Source: Microbacterium sp. CFH 31415 (GTDB taxonomy: Bacteria; Actinomycetota; Actinomycetes; Actinomycetales; Microbacteriaceae). Taken from it: a stretch of DNA of 64,000 bases. The position numbers and the translations under genes were made by a program. Below, piece by piece: positions 33,780 through 42,550 of this stretch. The notes below the pieces were generated by a model, which had not been told where the DNA came from, made no database searches, and was given only the letters and a program-made list of their open reading frames with translations. The stretch spans positions 62,001-126,000 of the forward strand of contig NZ_JAKYXC010000003.1 of assembly GCF_022538185.1 (NCBI RefSeq). Reading direction: 5' to 3'. Position 1 is the first letter of the stretch. Every line of letters starts with the position of its first letter.

Positions 33780-34529
33780 ATGCCCGCCGAGCCGACCCCT
33801 GAAAGCGCCCGTTCGCAGCTGGCCGCACTGGTCGCAGATGTCGCCGCCTCCGGCCCCGGTCATCAGGGATTTCGGCGGTTCGCCGGGCTCGAAACGACGC
33901 CGGATGCACGTCCCGCGGCCGTCCTCATCCTGTTCGGGATCCTCGACGGTCACCCCAGCGACCACGACGCCGACGCGCGCGCCGTCTCGCGCGACCTCGA
34001 CGTGCTCCTCCTCTCGCGCGCCTCGACACTCCGCTCGCACGCCGGCCAGATCGCGTTCCCCGGCGGGCGCGTCGATCCCGCCGACGACGGGCCGATCGCC
34101 GCCGCCCTCCGCGAGGCGCGGGAAGAGACCGGCATCGACCCTGACGGCGTCGAGGTGCTCGGCGCCCTCGAGGACATCCCGCTCGCCTACTCGCAGCACC
34201 TCGTGACGCCCGTGCTGGGCTGGTGGCGGCATCCCTCGCCCATCCGCGTCGTCGACGAGGCTGAATCCTCCGCGGTGTTCCGTGCCCCCGTCGCTGACCT
34301 GCTCAACCCTGCCCACCGCGGCTCCACCGTCATCCGCCGCGACGGTCAGGTATGGCGCGGACCGGGGTTCCTCGTGCCGCACGCCGACGGGCACCACCTC
34401 GTGTGGGGCTTCACGGGCATGGTGCTCGAGGGACTCTTCGACCGCCTCGGCTGGACCGAGCCGTGGGATCGGAACCGCGAGCTGCCGCTCACCGGCCCGG
34501 GATTCGACGAATCCGAAGCGGCGTCCTGA
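33780..34529 (+). CDS. NUDIX hydrolase, CoA-pyrophosphatase-like
   Basis: 249 residues. The NUDIX box reads [25 protein letters not shown] near 101-125, preceded by [11 protein letters not shown], the UPF0035/CoA signature (LLxxRxxxLxxHxGQxxFPGG form). Such enzymes split CoA or its derivatives to phosphopantetheine and 3',5'-ADP. Length is slightly above that of E. coli NudL. The mRNA appears leaderless, and the next gene follows after 22 bp. Confidence 0.9.
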   Translation: MPAEPTPESARSQLAALVADVAASGPGHQGFRRFAGLETTPDARPAAVLILFGILDGHPSDHDADARAVSRDLDVLLLSRASTLRSHAGQIAFPGGRVDPADDGPIAAALREAREETGIDPDGVEVLGALEDIPLAYSQHLVTPVLGWWRHPSPIRVVDEAESSAVFRAPVADLLNPAHRGSTVIRRDGQVWRGPGFLVPHADGHHLVWGFTGMVLEGLFDRLGWTEPWDRNRELPLTGPGFDESEAAS

Positions 34530-34538
34530 CGCGGGGTC

Positions 34539-34544
34539 TACGCT
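34539..34544 (+). promoter_or_regulatory. -10 of leaderless DUF2200 gene
   Basis: TACGCT ends 7 nt before the GTG. Confidence 0.5.
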
Positions 34545-34551
34545 GACCCAC

Positions 34552-34902
34552 GTGCATCAGATCTACGGCCTGAGCGTCGCCAAGCTCTATCCGCTCTATG
34601 TCGCGAAGGTCGAGCGGAAGGGGCGGACGACCGCCGAACTCGACGAGATCATCGAATGGCTCACGGGGTTCGACGACGCCGAGCTGCGCCGCCACATCGA
34701 TGCGGGCACCCCGCTGGACGAGTTCTTCGCGGCGGCGCGGATGAACCCGAGCGCCTCGCTCATCACCGGCGTCATCTGCGGGGTGCGCGTCGAAGACATC
34801 GAGGAGCCGCTCATGCAGCAGATCCGCTATCTCGACAAGCTCGTCGACGAGCTCGCACGCGGCAAGGCGATGGAGAAGATCCTGCGGCAGCCGGTCGCGT
34901 GA
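34552..34902 (+). CDS. DUF2200 protein
   Basis: 116 residues, a compact helical protein of the DUF2200 family: [21 protein letters not shown], then [10 protein letters not shown] and [20 protein letters not shown]. No catalytic motif is known for the family. The GTG start follows a -10 by 7 nt. The stop overlaps the next start in TGATG, so it is co-translated with the AlkZ-like gene. Confidence 0.85.
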   Translation: MHQIYGLSVAKLYPLYVAKVERKGRTTAELDEIIEWLTGFDDAELRRHIDAGTPLDEFFAAARMNPSASLITGVICGVRVEDIEEPLMQQIRYLDKLVDELARGKAMEKILRQPVA

Positions 34903-35999
34903 TGACCGCCCGCGCGCTGACGAGAGATGAAGCGCGCCGCATCATCGTGCGCGCGCAGCTCCTCGATGCCGATCGCCCAGGAGACGTCGTCGAGGTCGCG
35001 GAACAGCTCGGCTACATCAAGATCGACCCGACAGCGGTGATCACGCCGTGCGAGCACACCGTCCTGTGGTCGCGCATCGGGTGGTCCTACGAGGCCGGGC
35101 AGCTGCAGAAGGCGGTCGAGATCGACCGGCTGCTGTTCGAGTTCGACGGCGCGTTCCGCCCCATCAGCCTGCTGCCGCTCATGCTGCCCGCCATGCGCAC
35201 ATGGCCGCGACGCGAGAGCAGCCGGCAGTGGCTCGAGGCGAACGCGACCTTCCGAGCCGACGTCCTGGCTCGCCTGCGCGCCGAAGGCCCGCTGTTCACG
35301 AGCGACATCCCCGACACCGCGGAGGTGGATCGCGCTCCCGACGGCTGGTACGGCCGAAACCAGGTGCCGCATATGCTCGACTTCCTCACCCGGCAGGGCG
35401 AGGTGGCCATCGTCGGACGCGAGGGCCGGCACCGCCGCTGGGATCTCGCCGAGCGTGTCTACCCGGCGCACATGCCGGAGTACGACGCGAACGAGGCGGC
35501 CGAGATGCTCGCCGAGCGTCGCCTGCAGGCGGCCGGGCTCGCCAAGCAGAAGTCGCCATGGTCCCTCACCGACATGGCCGGCGAACCTGTGACCGTCGAG
35601 GGGAGCAAGTGGCGGTTCCGCGTGGACCCGGCAGCGCTCGCCGCCCTCGATGCCGCCGACGCCGACGACGGCGGCCGCGTCGCGTTCCTCAATCCGTACG
35701 ACAGCATGCTGTTCGACCGTCCGCGCCTGAGCGAGGTGTTCGAGTTCGACTACGTACTGGAGCAGTTCAAGCCCGCCGCGCAGCGCCGGTACGGATACTT
35801 CGCGCATCCGATCCTGATGGGCGATCGATTCGTCGGGATGCTGGACGCTGAGGTCGACAGGAAGAACGGCGTGCTGCAGGTCAACGCCATCCACGAGTTC
35901 CTGCCGTTCGAGGCCGAGGAGCACGAGATGGTGCGGGCGGAACTCGACGAGCTGGGGGAGTGGGTGGGGCTGCCGGTCACCGGCGTGCCCGAGCGCTGA
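34902..35999 (+). CDS. AlkZ/YcaQ-like winged-helix DNA glycosylase family protein
   Basis: 365 residues of the HTH_42 family: tandem winged-helix domains with RDEARRIIVRAQ at the start and FLNPYDSMLFDRPRLSEVF, YEQFKP-like and YGYFAHPILMGDRFVGMLDAEVDR near the end. Relatives remove alkylated bases or unhook interstrand crosslinks. In AlkZ/YcaQ the catalytic motif is QxQ or QxD; here the equivalent stretch appears to be KID (Lys40-Asp42) before the conserved His. Activity may therefore differ. It is co-translated with DUF2200. Confidence 0.8.
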   Translation: MTARALTRDEARRIIVRAQLLDADRPGDVVEVAEQLGYIKIDPTAVITPCEHTVLWSRIGWSYEAGQLQKAVEIDRLLFEFDGAFRPISLLPLMLPAMRTWPRRESSRQWLEANATFRADVLARLRAEGPLFTSDIPDTAEVDRAPDGWYGRNQVPHMLDFLTRQGEVAIVGREGRHRRWDLAERVYPAHMPEYDANEAAEMLAERRLQAAGLAKQKSPWSLTDMAGEPVTVEGSKWRFRVDPAALAALDAADADDGGRVAFLNPYDSMLFDRPRLSEVFEFDYVLEQFKPAAQRRYGYFAHPILMGDRFVGMLDAEVDRKNGVLQVNAIHEFLPFEAEEHEMVRAELDELGEWVGLPVTGVPER

Positions 36000-36040
36000 G
36001 CGCGTCCTGCAAGCGCCGGGTACGCCGGACCCCGCGACCG

Positions 36041-38809
36041 TCATGGCGGCGGAGCCTGCCCAGCCAGCGCTGCGGCGAGCTCTGCGCGTGAGCCGATACC
36101 GAGCTTGGCGTAGACCTTGCGGAGGTGGTATTCGATGGTCTTGGGACTGAGGAACAGCGCGGCCGCCGCCTCACGCGTCGTCCGTCCGTCGGCGAGGAGA
36201 AGGCACACCTGCAGCTCCTGGGGCGTGAGCTCGCGCGTCGCATCCTCACCGGGGGCGCGCACATGGACGCCGGTCGCGGTCAGCTCGACCGCGGCGTGAT
36301 CGCGCCATAGCACCGCGCCGAGTTCCGCGAACGTGTCGAACGCCTCGCGCAGCCGTGGGCGCGCGTCCACCCGACGCCCGGCCCGCCGCAGCCGCGACCC
36401 GTAGGCGAGACGCGTGCGTGCGTCCTCGAACCGGTCGAGCGTCTGGGCGTGCCACTCGAGTGCGGACTCGAACCATGGCTCGAAGTCCTCGCCGGCGGCG
36501 AGCCCTCGCGCACGGCCGGCTCTCGCGCAGGCCCATGGCTGCCCCTTCGCCGCTGCCTGCGCGTGGAACCTCGCCGCGACGGCCAGGGCGCTGTCGCGGC
36601 GGCCGATACGCAGCAGGGCATCGGTGAGCTCCGGCGCGGGAGAGAGGTCGGCGTCGTCGAGATCCAGCTCGCCGAGCAGCGCCATGAGTCGCTCGAACCG
36701 CTCCGTCGCTCCGGCCGCGTTCCCGAGCGAGAGCTCCAGGTCGCCGAGCGCGTGCGCGACCCACACCTCGCCGACGTGGATGTCACGCGCAGCGCATAGG
36801 GCGATCGCCTCCTCGCCGTGCGCATGGCACGCGTCGGCCCGCCCGGCCCGGGCGTCCAGGCGAGCGAGACCTGCCAGCGACATCGCGCGCTCGGTGTCCT
36901 GCCCGGTCTCCGACGCCAGGCGGATCGACTCCGCGTAGTCCGCTTCCGCTCTCGCCCAGGCCGCGCCGGTCGTGGCCTCGTCGACCGCCACGTGGAAGAG
37001 CACGACGGGAAGCACGCCGACGTCGGCGGACCCCCGCACCTCGTCGACGAGCGCGCGCAGCCGTGCGCCGCTGGAGGCGTCGCGCAGGTACAGCGGAGCG
37101 AGCATCAGCCAGGCGAGCCGCCGCGGATCGCGTTGCAGCTCCGCGTCGGACTCGAGCAGCGGCACCGCCGCGCGGATGTCGTCCGCGCCGCCGCGTCCGG
37201 CGAGCGTCCGGGCCATGCCCGACGCCATCAGCCCCAGCGCTCGGGACGTCGGGGTCGTCGCTGCCGGCAGCAGATCGGCGATGCGGTCGGCGAGTGCCGA
37301 TGCGGTGCGGGCGTCGCCCAGGTAGAACGTCGCGTGCACCGCGTCGGCCAGCGAGACGAGCGTCTCGTCGGGCGAGCGCCGACGGTCGGCGGCCGCCATC
37401 AGCAGCTCCAGTGCCGTACGCAGTGATCCCGTTCGCGCCGCGATGGCGGCACGCAGCCCGAGGTCATCCTCTCGCGGCGTCGCCGGGCCGTCCCGCATCC
37501 GTTCGTCCAGCAGACCGATCGCCCGCCCGCCGTCGCCCGCCGACCAGGCCGTGTCGGCCGCGCGGAGCAGCAGGGCCGCGCGCTCGTCGTCGCTCGGCGA
37601 GAGCTGCGCCGCGCGCTCGAACGCGCGCGAGGCGACGCCGTGGGCGCCGCGGGACACCGCGTTGCCGCCCGCCGCCGCCAGCAGCCCGGCGACCTCGGCG
37701 TCGGGGTGCCACGTCGCCTCCGCCAGATGCCACGCCCGGCGGTCGGCATCGGCCTCCGGGATGGCCGCAGCCGCGGCGCGGTGCGCGGCGTGGCGATCCT
37801 CTGCGGACGCCTCGGAGTACACGGCGGCGCGCAGCAGAGGATGCCGGAACTCGACGCGTCCCCCCTGCAGCGCGATGAATCCGCGATCCTCCGACTCCCC
37901 GAGCAGGGACGCGTCGACGCCGAGGCGGGCGCACGCGGCGGTGATGAGCCGGAGCTCGGCGCCGCAGACCGCAGCGACGAGCAGGACCATCCGGGGCGCG
38001 GCATCCAGTTCCGTCAGCTGCCGGCCGAACGCACGTGTCACCGCCCGAGGCACCCGCAGGGGGAGGCCCGCGTCGACGCTGTCGACGACGTCGGTGTCGG
38101 CGCTATGGAGCTCGAGCAGGGCGAGCGGGTTTCCCGCCGTCGCGCGGTGCAGCCGTCCGAGCTGCTCCTCGGTGATGCGGGGGCCGTCCGCGGCCCGCAG
38201 CAGCTCCTGCGCAGCCGCGAGGTCGAGGCCTCCGACGCGCAGCGAGGGGAGCCCCGAGACGACGTCGTCGCCCTCGGGGGAGCGCACGCCCAAGAGCACC
38301 ACGACCGGATCGGCAGCGAGCCGGCGCGCGGCGAACACGAGAGCATTCGCCGAAGCTGCGTCGACGAGATGCAGGTCGTCGACGACGGCGGCGACGGGAC
38401 CGTCCTCGGCATAGCGGCACAGCAGGCTCAGCACCGCGGCGCCGACGGCGAAGCGGTCGCTCGCGTCCCGCCGACCAGGACCGGCCGCACCCTCCGCATC
38501 GTCGTCGCCGTGCGGCAGCGCGAGCGCGCCCGCGAGTGCAGCGGCCTGCCGCGGCGGGATGCCGTCCAGCGAGCCCAGCGTCGGACGCAGCAGCTGCAGC
38601 AGTGCCGCGTAGGGGACCTCGCGCTCGGATTCGTGGCCGGTCGCGCGCAGCACGCGCGTTTCGGTCAGTCGCGAGACGGCGTCGTCGAGGAGGGCGGTCT
38701 TGCCGACGCCCGCCTCGCCGCAGATCGCGAGCACGCCGCTCGTCCCCAGGCGCGCGGCTGCCACGAGCCTGTCCAGCGCCTGCTGCTCGGCCTGCCGACC
38801 CACCAGCAT
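36041..38809 (-). CDS. large ATP-binding LuxR-family (LAL) regulator
   Basis: 922 residues. An AAA-type ATPase domain opens the protein (Walker A GEAGVGKTALL near 32-42; VAAVVDDLHLVDAASANAL as Walker B). A long TPR-like helical region follows (~350-840), and a LuxR helix-turn-helix closes it: ELTPQELQVCLLLADGRT, then LFLSPKTIEYHLRKVYAKLG. LAL regulators are signal-integrating activators, often of secondary metabolism or sugar use. It is divergent from a methyltransferase-glycosyltransferase-hydrolase run, its likely target. A TAGGAT -10 lies 6 nt before the ATG. Confidence 0.93.
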   Translation of the reverse strand: MLVGRQAEQQALDRLVAAARLGTSGVLAICGEAGVGKTALLDDAVSRLTETRVLRATGHESEREVPYAALLQLLRPTLGSLDGIPPRQAAALAGALALPHGDDDAEGAAGPGRRDASDRFAVGAAVLSLLCRYAEDGPVAAVVDDLHLVDAASANALVFAARRLAADPVVVLLGVRSPEGDDVVSGLPSLRVGGLDLAAAQELLRAADGPRITEEQLGRLHRATAGNPLALLELHSADTDVVDSVDAGLPLRVPRAVTRAFGRQLTELDAAPRMVLLVAAVCGAELRLITAACARLGVDASLLGESEDRGFIALQGGRVEFRHPLLRAAVYSEASAEDRHAAHRAAAAAIPEADADRRAWHLAEATWHPDAEVAGLLAAAGGNAVSRGAHGVASRAFERAAQLSPSDDERAALLLRAADTAWSAGDGGRAIGLLDERMRDGPATPREDDLGLRAAIAARTGSLRTALELLMAAADRRRSPDETLVSLADAVHATFYLGDARTASALADRIADLLPAATTPTSRALGLMASGMARTLAGRGGADDIRAAVPLLESDAELQRDPRRLAWLMLAPLYLRDASSGARLRALVDEVRGSADVGVLPVVLFHVAVDEATTGAAWARAEADYAESIRLASETGQDTERAMSLAGLARLDARAGRADACHAHGEEAIALCAARDIHVGEVWVAHALGDLELSLGNAAGATERFERLMALLGELDLDDADLSPAPELTDALLRIGRRDSALAVAARFHAQAAAKGQPWACARAGRARGLAAGEDFEPWFESALEWHAQTLDRFEDARTRLAYGSRLRRAGRRVDARPRLREAFDTFAELGAVLWRDHAAVELTATGVHVRAPGEDATRELTPQELQVCLLLADGRTTREAAAALFLSPKTIEYHLRKVYAKLGIGSRAELAAALAGQAPPP

Positions 38810-38815
38810 GCCCCG

Positions 38816-38821
38816 ATCCTA
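38816..38821 (-). promoter_or_regulatory. -10 of leaderless LAL regulator gene
   Basis: TAGGAT on the minus strand ends 6 nt before the ATG. Confidence 0.55.
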
Positions 38822-38928
38822 CGAGGCCGCCGGACGACTAGGGGGGTCCCCGGATGCGGTCGCCGCGCGCTGGTTCATACCGTCGAGGCATCCGCTGGTA
38901 TCCCATCTCGAACCGAAGGAGCAGGACC

Positions 38929-40005
38929 ATGTCCACCCTCACCGAACCGGCCGCGATCGACACCGACAAGCTCATGAGCTTCGTCTTCCGTGCCGTCGAC
39001 GAGGTCGGCGCGACACTCAACGCCGCGCTCGTCGTCATGGGCGACAAGCTCGGGTACTACCGCGACCTCGCCGCCCACGGGCCGACGACCCCGGCGCAGC
39101 TCGCCGAGCGCACCGAGACCGCCGAGCCGTACGCGCGGGAGTGGCTCAACGCGCAGGCCGCGGGCGGGTACGTCACCTACGACCCGCAGAGCAAGCGGTA
39201 CACCCTGCCGCCCGAGCACGCGCTCGCGATGACCGATCCCGACAGTGCGGCATTCCTGCCGGGGTTCTTCCAGATCGCGCTGGGCACCGTGCACGACACC
39301 ACGCACATCGTCGACGCGGCCCGCAGCGGCGCCGGCTACGGCTGGCATCAGCACGACACCGACGTGCACATCGGCTGCGAGCGATTCTTCCGGCCGAGCT
39401 ATCACGCCAACCTCGTCGACGCCTGGATCCCCGCGCTCGACGGGGTTCGCGAGAAGCTCGAGACCGGCGCGCTCGTCGCCGACGTCGGCTGCGGTCACGG
39501 CGCCTCGACCATCCTGCTCGCGCAGGCGTTCCCGAACTCGACGTTCGTCGGTTCGGACTATCACGCCGAGTCGATCGAGACGGCGCGGGAACGAGCGGCC
39601 GCTGCGGGCGTGACGAACGTGCGATTCGAGGTCGCGTCGGCCCAGGAGTTCGGCGGAACCGGATACGACCTGGTCGCGATGTTCGACTGCCTCCACGACA
39701 TGGGCGATCCGGTGGGTGCAGCCCGGCACGTGCGCGAGGCGATCGCCGACGACGGCACGTGGATGATCGTCGAGCCGATGGCCGGCGACCACGTCGAGGA
39801 CAACCTCAACCCGGTCGGCCGCGCCTACTACGGGTTTTCGACGCTGCTGTGCACGCCGTCGTCACTGTCGCAGGACGTAGGGCTCGCGCTCGGAACGCAG
39901 GCCGGACCGGCGCGCATCCGCGACGTCGCGTCTGCGGGCGGATTCACCCGATTCCGCAGCGTCGCCGAGACGCCGTTCAACCGCGTCATCGAAGCACGGC
40001 CCTGA
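38929..40005 (+). CDS. class I SAM-dependent methyltransferase (Rv2258c-like)
   Basis: 358 residues. The N-terminal ~90 form a winged-helix-like cap (KLGYYRDLAAHGPTTPAQLAERT, YAREWLNAQAAGGYV); the C-terminal domain is a Rossmann methyltransferase with motif I VADVGCGHGASTILLAQ near 180 and a FDCLHDMGDPVGAARHVREAI segment. This resembles the mycobacterial Rv2258c group, a lipid or natural-product O-methyltransferase-like family. GAAGGAG lies upstream of the ATG. It heads a short run with a glycosyltransferase and a hydrolase. Confidence 0.88.
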   Translation: MSTLTEPAAIDTDKLMSFVFRAVDEVGATLNAALVVMGDKLGYYRDLAAHGPTTPAQLAERTETAEPYAREWLNAQAAGGYVTYDPQSKRYTLPPEHALAMTDPDSAAFLPGFFQIALGTVHDTTHIVDAARSGAGYGWHQHDTDVHIGCERFFRPSYHANLVDAWIPALDGVREKLETGALVADVGCGHGASTILLAQAFPNSTFVGSDYHAESIETARERAAAAGVTNVRFEVASAQEFGGTGYDLVAMFDCLHDMGDPVGAARHVREAIADDGTWMIVEPMAGDHVEDNLNPVGRAYYGFSTLLCTPSSLSQDVGLALGTQAGPARIRDVASAGGFTRFRSVAETPFNRVIEARP

Positions 40006-40037
40006 CGACCGGGCACGGGCAGGAGCAGACTGGGGCC

Positions 40038-41288
40038 ATGGCCATGCCGGGTCGCAGCCACACGTGGGTCCGGGCGCAGCGCCGTCCGCGGCGGGCGCTG
40101 TTCCTGTCCTCCCCGATCGGGCTCGGTCATGCCCGGCGTGATGTGGCGATCGCGCAGGAGTTGCGGCGCCTGCACCCCGACCTGCAGATCGACTGGCTGG
40201 CGCAGCATCCCGTCACACGCGTCCTGGCCAAGGCCGGAGAGCCGGTCCACCCGGCATCCGCCTTCCTGGCCAACGAGTCGGCCCACATCGAGGACGAGTC
40301 CGCAGACCACGATCTGCACGCGTTCCAGGCCATCCGGCGCATGGACGAGATCCTGGTGAACAACTTCATGGTCTTCAACGACGTGGTCGACGAGACCTAC
40401 TACGACCTCGTCATCGGCGACGAGGCCTGGGACGTCGACTACTTCCTTCACGAGAACCCCGAGCTCAAGCGATTCGCGTTCGCGTGGCTGACCGACTTCG
40501 TGGGTTGGCTGCCGATGCCGGAGGGCGGGGACGCCGAGGCCGCCCTCACTGCGGACTACAACGCCGAGATGCTCGAGCAGCGCGCGCGCTACCGCCGGCT
40601 GCGGGATCGGTCGATCTTCGTGGGCAACCCCGACGACGTCGTCGACGAGCCGTTCGGCGCCGGGCTTCCCCGCATCCGCGAGTGGACCGAAGCGCAGTTC
40701 GACTTCGCCGGCTACGTGACGGGGTTCGAGCCGCCGTCCGCCGAGGAGCGTGTCGGCGCCCGGCGACGGCTCGGCGTCGGCGCCGACGAGCTCTTGTGCG
40801 TCGTCACGGTGGGCGGTTCCGGCGTGGGGCGCGCGTTGCTCCATCGCGTGATGGATTCGATCCCCGCGGCGCGCCGCCTCCGCCCTGAACTGCGGTTCCT
40901 CGTGGTGACCGGGCCGCGGATCGATCCCGCCGAGCTGCCACGCCGCCGGGGCGCGTCCGTGCGCGGCTTCGTTCCCGACCTCTACCTCGCGCTCGCCGCG
41001 TGCGACGTCGCCGTCGTGCAGGGCGGTCTGACGACCTGCATGGAGCTCACCGCCGCCCGGCGGCCGTTCCTCTACGTCCCGCTCGAGAACCACTTCGAGC
41101 AGAACTTCCACGTGCGCCGCCGACTCGACAACTACGGCGCCGGCCGGTGCGTGCGCTACGCCGAGGCGAGCGACCCTGAGACGCTCGCCGCCGCCCTCGT
41201 GGCGGAACTCGGCCGCGAGGTGGCGTACCGGCCCGTCGAGACCGACGGCGCCGCACGCGCCGCGGCGATGCTGGCGGAGCTGCTCTGA
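40038..41288 (+). CDS. GT-B glycosyltransferase (UGT/MurG-like)
   Basis: 416 residues. The N-terminal acceptor half begins RALFLSSPIGLGHARRDVAIA; the C-terminal donor half contains VTVGGSGVGRALLHRV, VRGFVPDLYLALAACDVAVVQGG and a donor-site segment (PLENHFEQNFHVRRRL). The layout matches GT28/UGT-type enzymes that transfer a sugar from a nucleotide donor. Acceptor and sugar are unknown. ATGs at 40038 and 40044 are both possible. It is translationally coupled to the hydrolase (TGATG). Confidence 0.85.
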   Translation: MAMPGRSHTWVRAQRRPRRALFLSSPIGLGHARRDVAIAQELRRLHPDLQIDWLAQHPVTRVLAKAGEPVHPASAFLANESAHIEDESADHDLHAFQAIRRMDEILVNNFMVFNDVVDETYYDLVIGDEAWDVDYFLHENPELKRFAFAWLTDFVGWLPMPEGGDAEAALTADYNAEMLEQRARYRRLRDRSIFVGNPDDVVDEPFGAGLPRIREWTEAQFDFAGYVTGFEPPSAEERVGARRRLGVGADELLCVVTVGGSGVGRALLHRVMDSIPAARRLRPELRFLVVTGPRIDPAELPRRRGASVRGFVPDLYLALAACDVAVVQGGLTTCMELTAARRPFLYVPLENHFEQNFHVRRRLDNYGAGRCVRYAEASDPETLAAALVAELGREVAYRPVETDGAARAAAMLAELL

Positions 41289-42172
41289 TGCGTGCCCTCC
41301 AGCCCACGGCCACCGGATCCGTCGACAACGACGGCCTGGCGGTGCACTACGAGGTCTACGGCGACGGGTCGCCGACGGTGTACCTGCTGATGCCCGACGT
41401 CATCGTGCACAGCCGCGCGTGGAAGGCGCAGATCCCATTCCTGGCCCGCCACTTCCGCGTCGTGGTCAGCGACCCGCCGGGCAACGGCCGCAGCGGCACC
41501 CCCGTCGTGGCGCGGCAGATGGACGACACGGTGCAGCTCGCCGGCCAGTGGGTGGTGCTCGACGCCGTCGGCGCGGAGCGGGCGGTCCTCGTCGGGCTCT
41601 GCAGCGGCGCAGGTCATGCGCTGATCATGGCGGGGGAGCGCCCCGAGCGGGTGCTCGGGGCGTGCACCATCAATCCCGGTGTGCGGCTGACCGAGCCGCT
41701 GCCGCACCGGATCGAGTTCGACTTCGACGAGCCGCGTGAGTCGTACGAGGGGTGGCAGAAGCAGAACCGCCACTACTGGAAGCAGGACTGGCGCGGCTGG
41801 TCCGAGTTCTTCTTCCGCGAGATGTTCCCCGAGCCGCACTCCAGCAAGCAGGTCGAGGACTGCGTGGAGTGGTCGATGGGCGCCGGCGCCGACATGCTGC
41901 TGCTCGAGTACGCGTCGGTATACCGGGCGCAGGACATCCCGACCTCCCGCGCGATCTGCGAAGCGGTGCGCTGCCCGGTCCTGGTGATCACGGGTTCGCT
42001 CGACATGTGCCAGAACCCCCGGCGCGGCCCGCTCGTCGCCGAGCTCACCGGCGGCGACCTCGTCGTCATCGAGGGAGGCGGTCACCTCCCGCAGGCGCGC
42101 GATCCGGTGAAGGTCAACCTGCTGCTGCGCGACTTCGTGCGCAGGGTGGGCGGCGTCCCGGCGAAGTCGTAG
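41288..42172 (+). CDS. alpha/beta hydrolase with Cys nucleophile position
   Basis: 294 residues of the alpha/beta-hydrolase fold. The oxyanion region is VVSDPPGNGRSG; the nucleophile elbow reads GLCSG (103-107), so Cys105 takes the usual Ser place; Asp is in VITGSLDMCQNP and His in IEGGGHLPQARDP. Cys nucleophiles occur in dienelactone hydrolase and relatives, so the protein may be a hydrolase of an unusual ester or thioester, or inactive as an esterase. The start overlaps the glycosyltransferase stop by one base. The stop TAG is also the first three bases of the next -10. Confidence 0.85.
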   Translation: MRALQPTATGSVDNDGLAVHYEVYGDGSPTVYLLMPDVIVHSRAWKAQIPFLARHFRVVVSDPPGNGRSGTPVVARQMDDTVQLAGQWVVLDAVGAERAVLVGLCSGAGHALIMAGERPERVLGACTINPGVRLTEPLPHRIEFDFDEPRESYEGWQKQNRHYWKQDWRGWSEFFFREMFPEPHSSKQVEDCVEWSMGAGADMLLLEYASVYRAQDIPTSRAICEAVRCPVLVITGSLDMCQNPRRGPLVAELTGGDLVVIEGGGHLPQARDPVKVNLLLRDFVRRVGGVPAKS

Positions 42173-42175
42173 GGT
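42170..42175 (+). promoter_or_regulatory. -10 of leaderless VOC gene
   Basis: TAGGGT ends 6 nt before the ATG and its TAG is the stop codon of the preceding hydrolase. Confidence 0.55.
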
Positions 42176-42181
42176 CGGGAT

Positions 42182-42550
42182 ATGGACAGGGCTGTTCCGA
42201 ATCTCCCCTCCCGCGACTTCGATGCCACCGTCACGTTCTACGGCGGCTTCGGGTTCGAGGTGACCTATCGCGACGGCGGCTGGATGATCCTCGGCCGCAG
42301 CGGCATCGTGCTCGAGTTCTTCCTCGCGCCCGAGCACGACCCGTACGAGAGCTGGTTCATGACGAGCATCCGCGTGTCGGATCTCGACCGCCTCTACGCC
42401 GACGTCCGCGCGAGCGGCGTGCCCGAGAAGACCGTCGGCATCCCGCGGCTGATCCCGGTGTCGCTCCAGGAGTGGGGCCAGCGCGCCGGCTACCTGATCG
42501 ATCCCGATGGCACGCAGCTCCACCTCATCGAGGACGACGGATCGCGCTAG
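42182..42550 (+). CDS. VOC-family, bleomycin-resistance-like protein
   Basis: 122 residues, a single glyoxalase/bleomycin-resistance fold: AVPNLPSRDFDATVTFYGGFGFEV, then GWMILGRSGIVLEFFLAPEHDP and GYLIDPDGTQLHLIED. It closely resembles BLMT-type bleomycin-binding proteins, which sequester the drug as a dimer without enzyme activity. Actual drug binding cannot be shown from sequence. It has its own leaderless promoter overlapping the end of the hydrolase gene. Its stop shares CTAG with the convergent gene. Confidence 0.85.
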   Translation: MDRAVPNLPSRDFDATVTFYGGFGFEVTYRDGGWMILGRSGIVLEFFLAPEHDPYESWFMTSIRVSDLDRLYADVRASGVPEKTVGIPRLIPVSLQEWGQRAGYLIDPDGTQLHLIEDDGSR

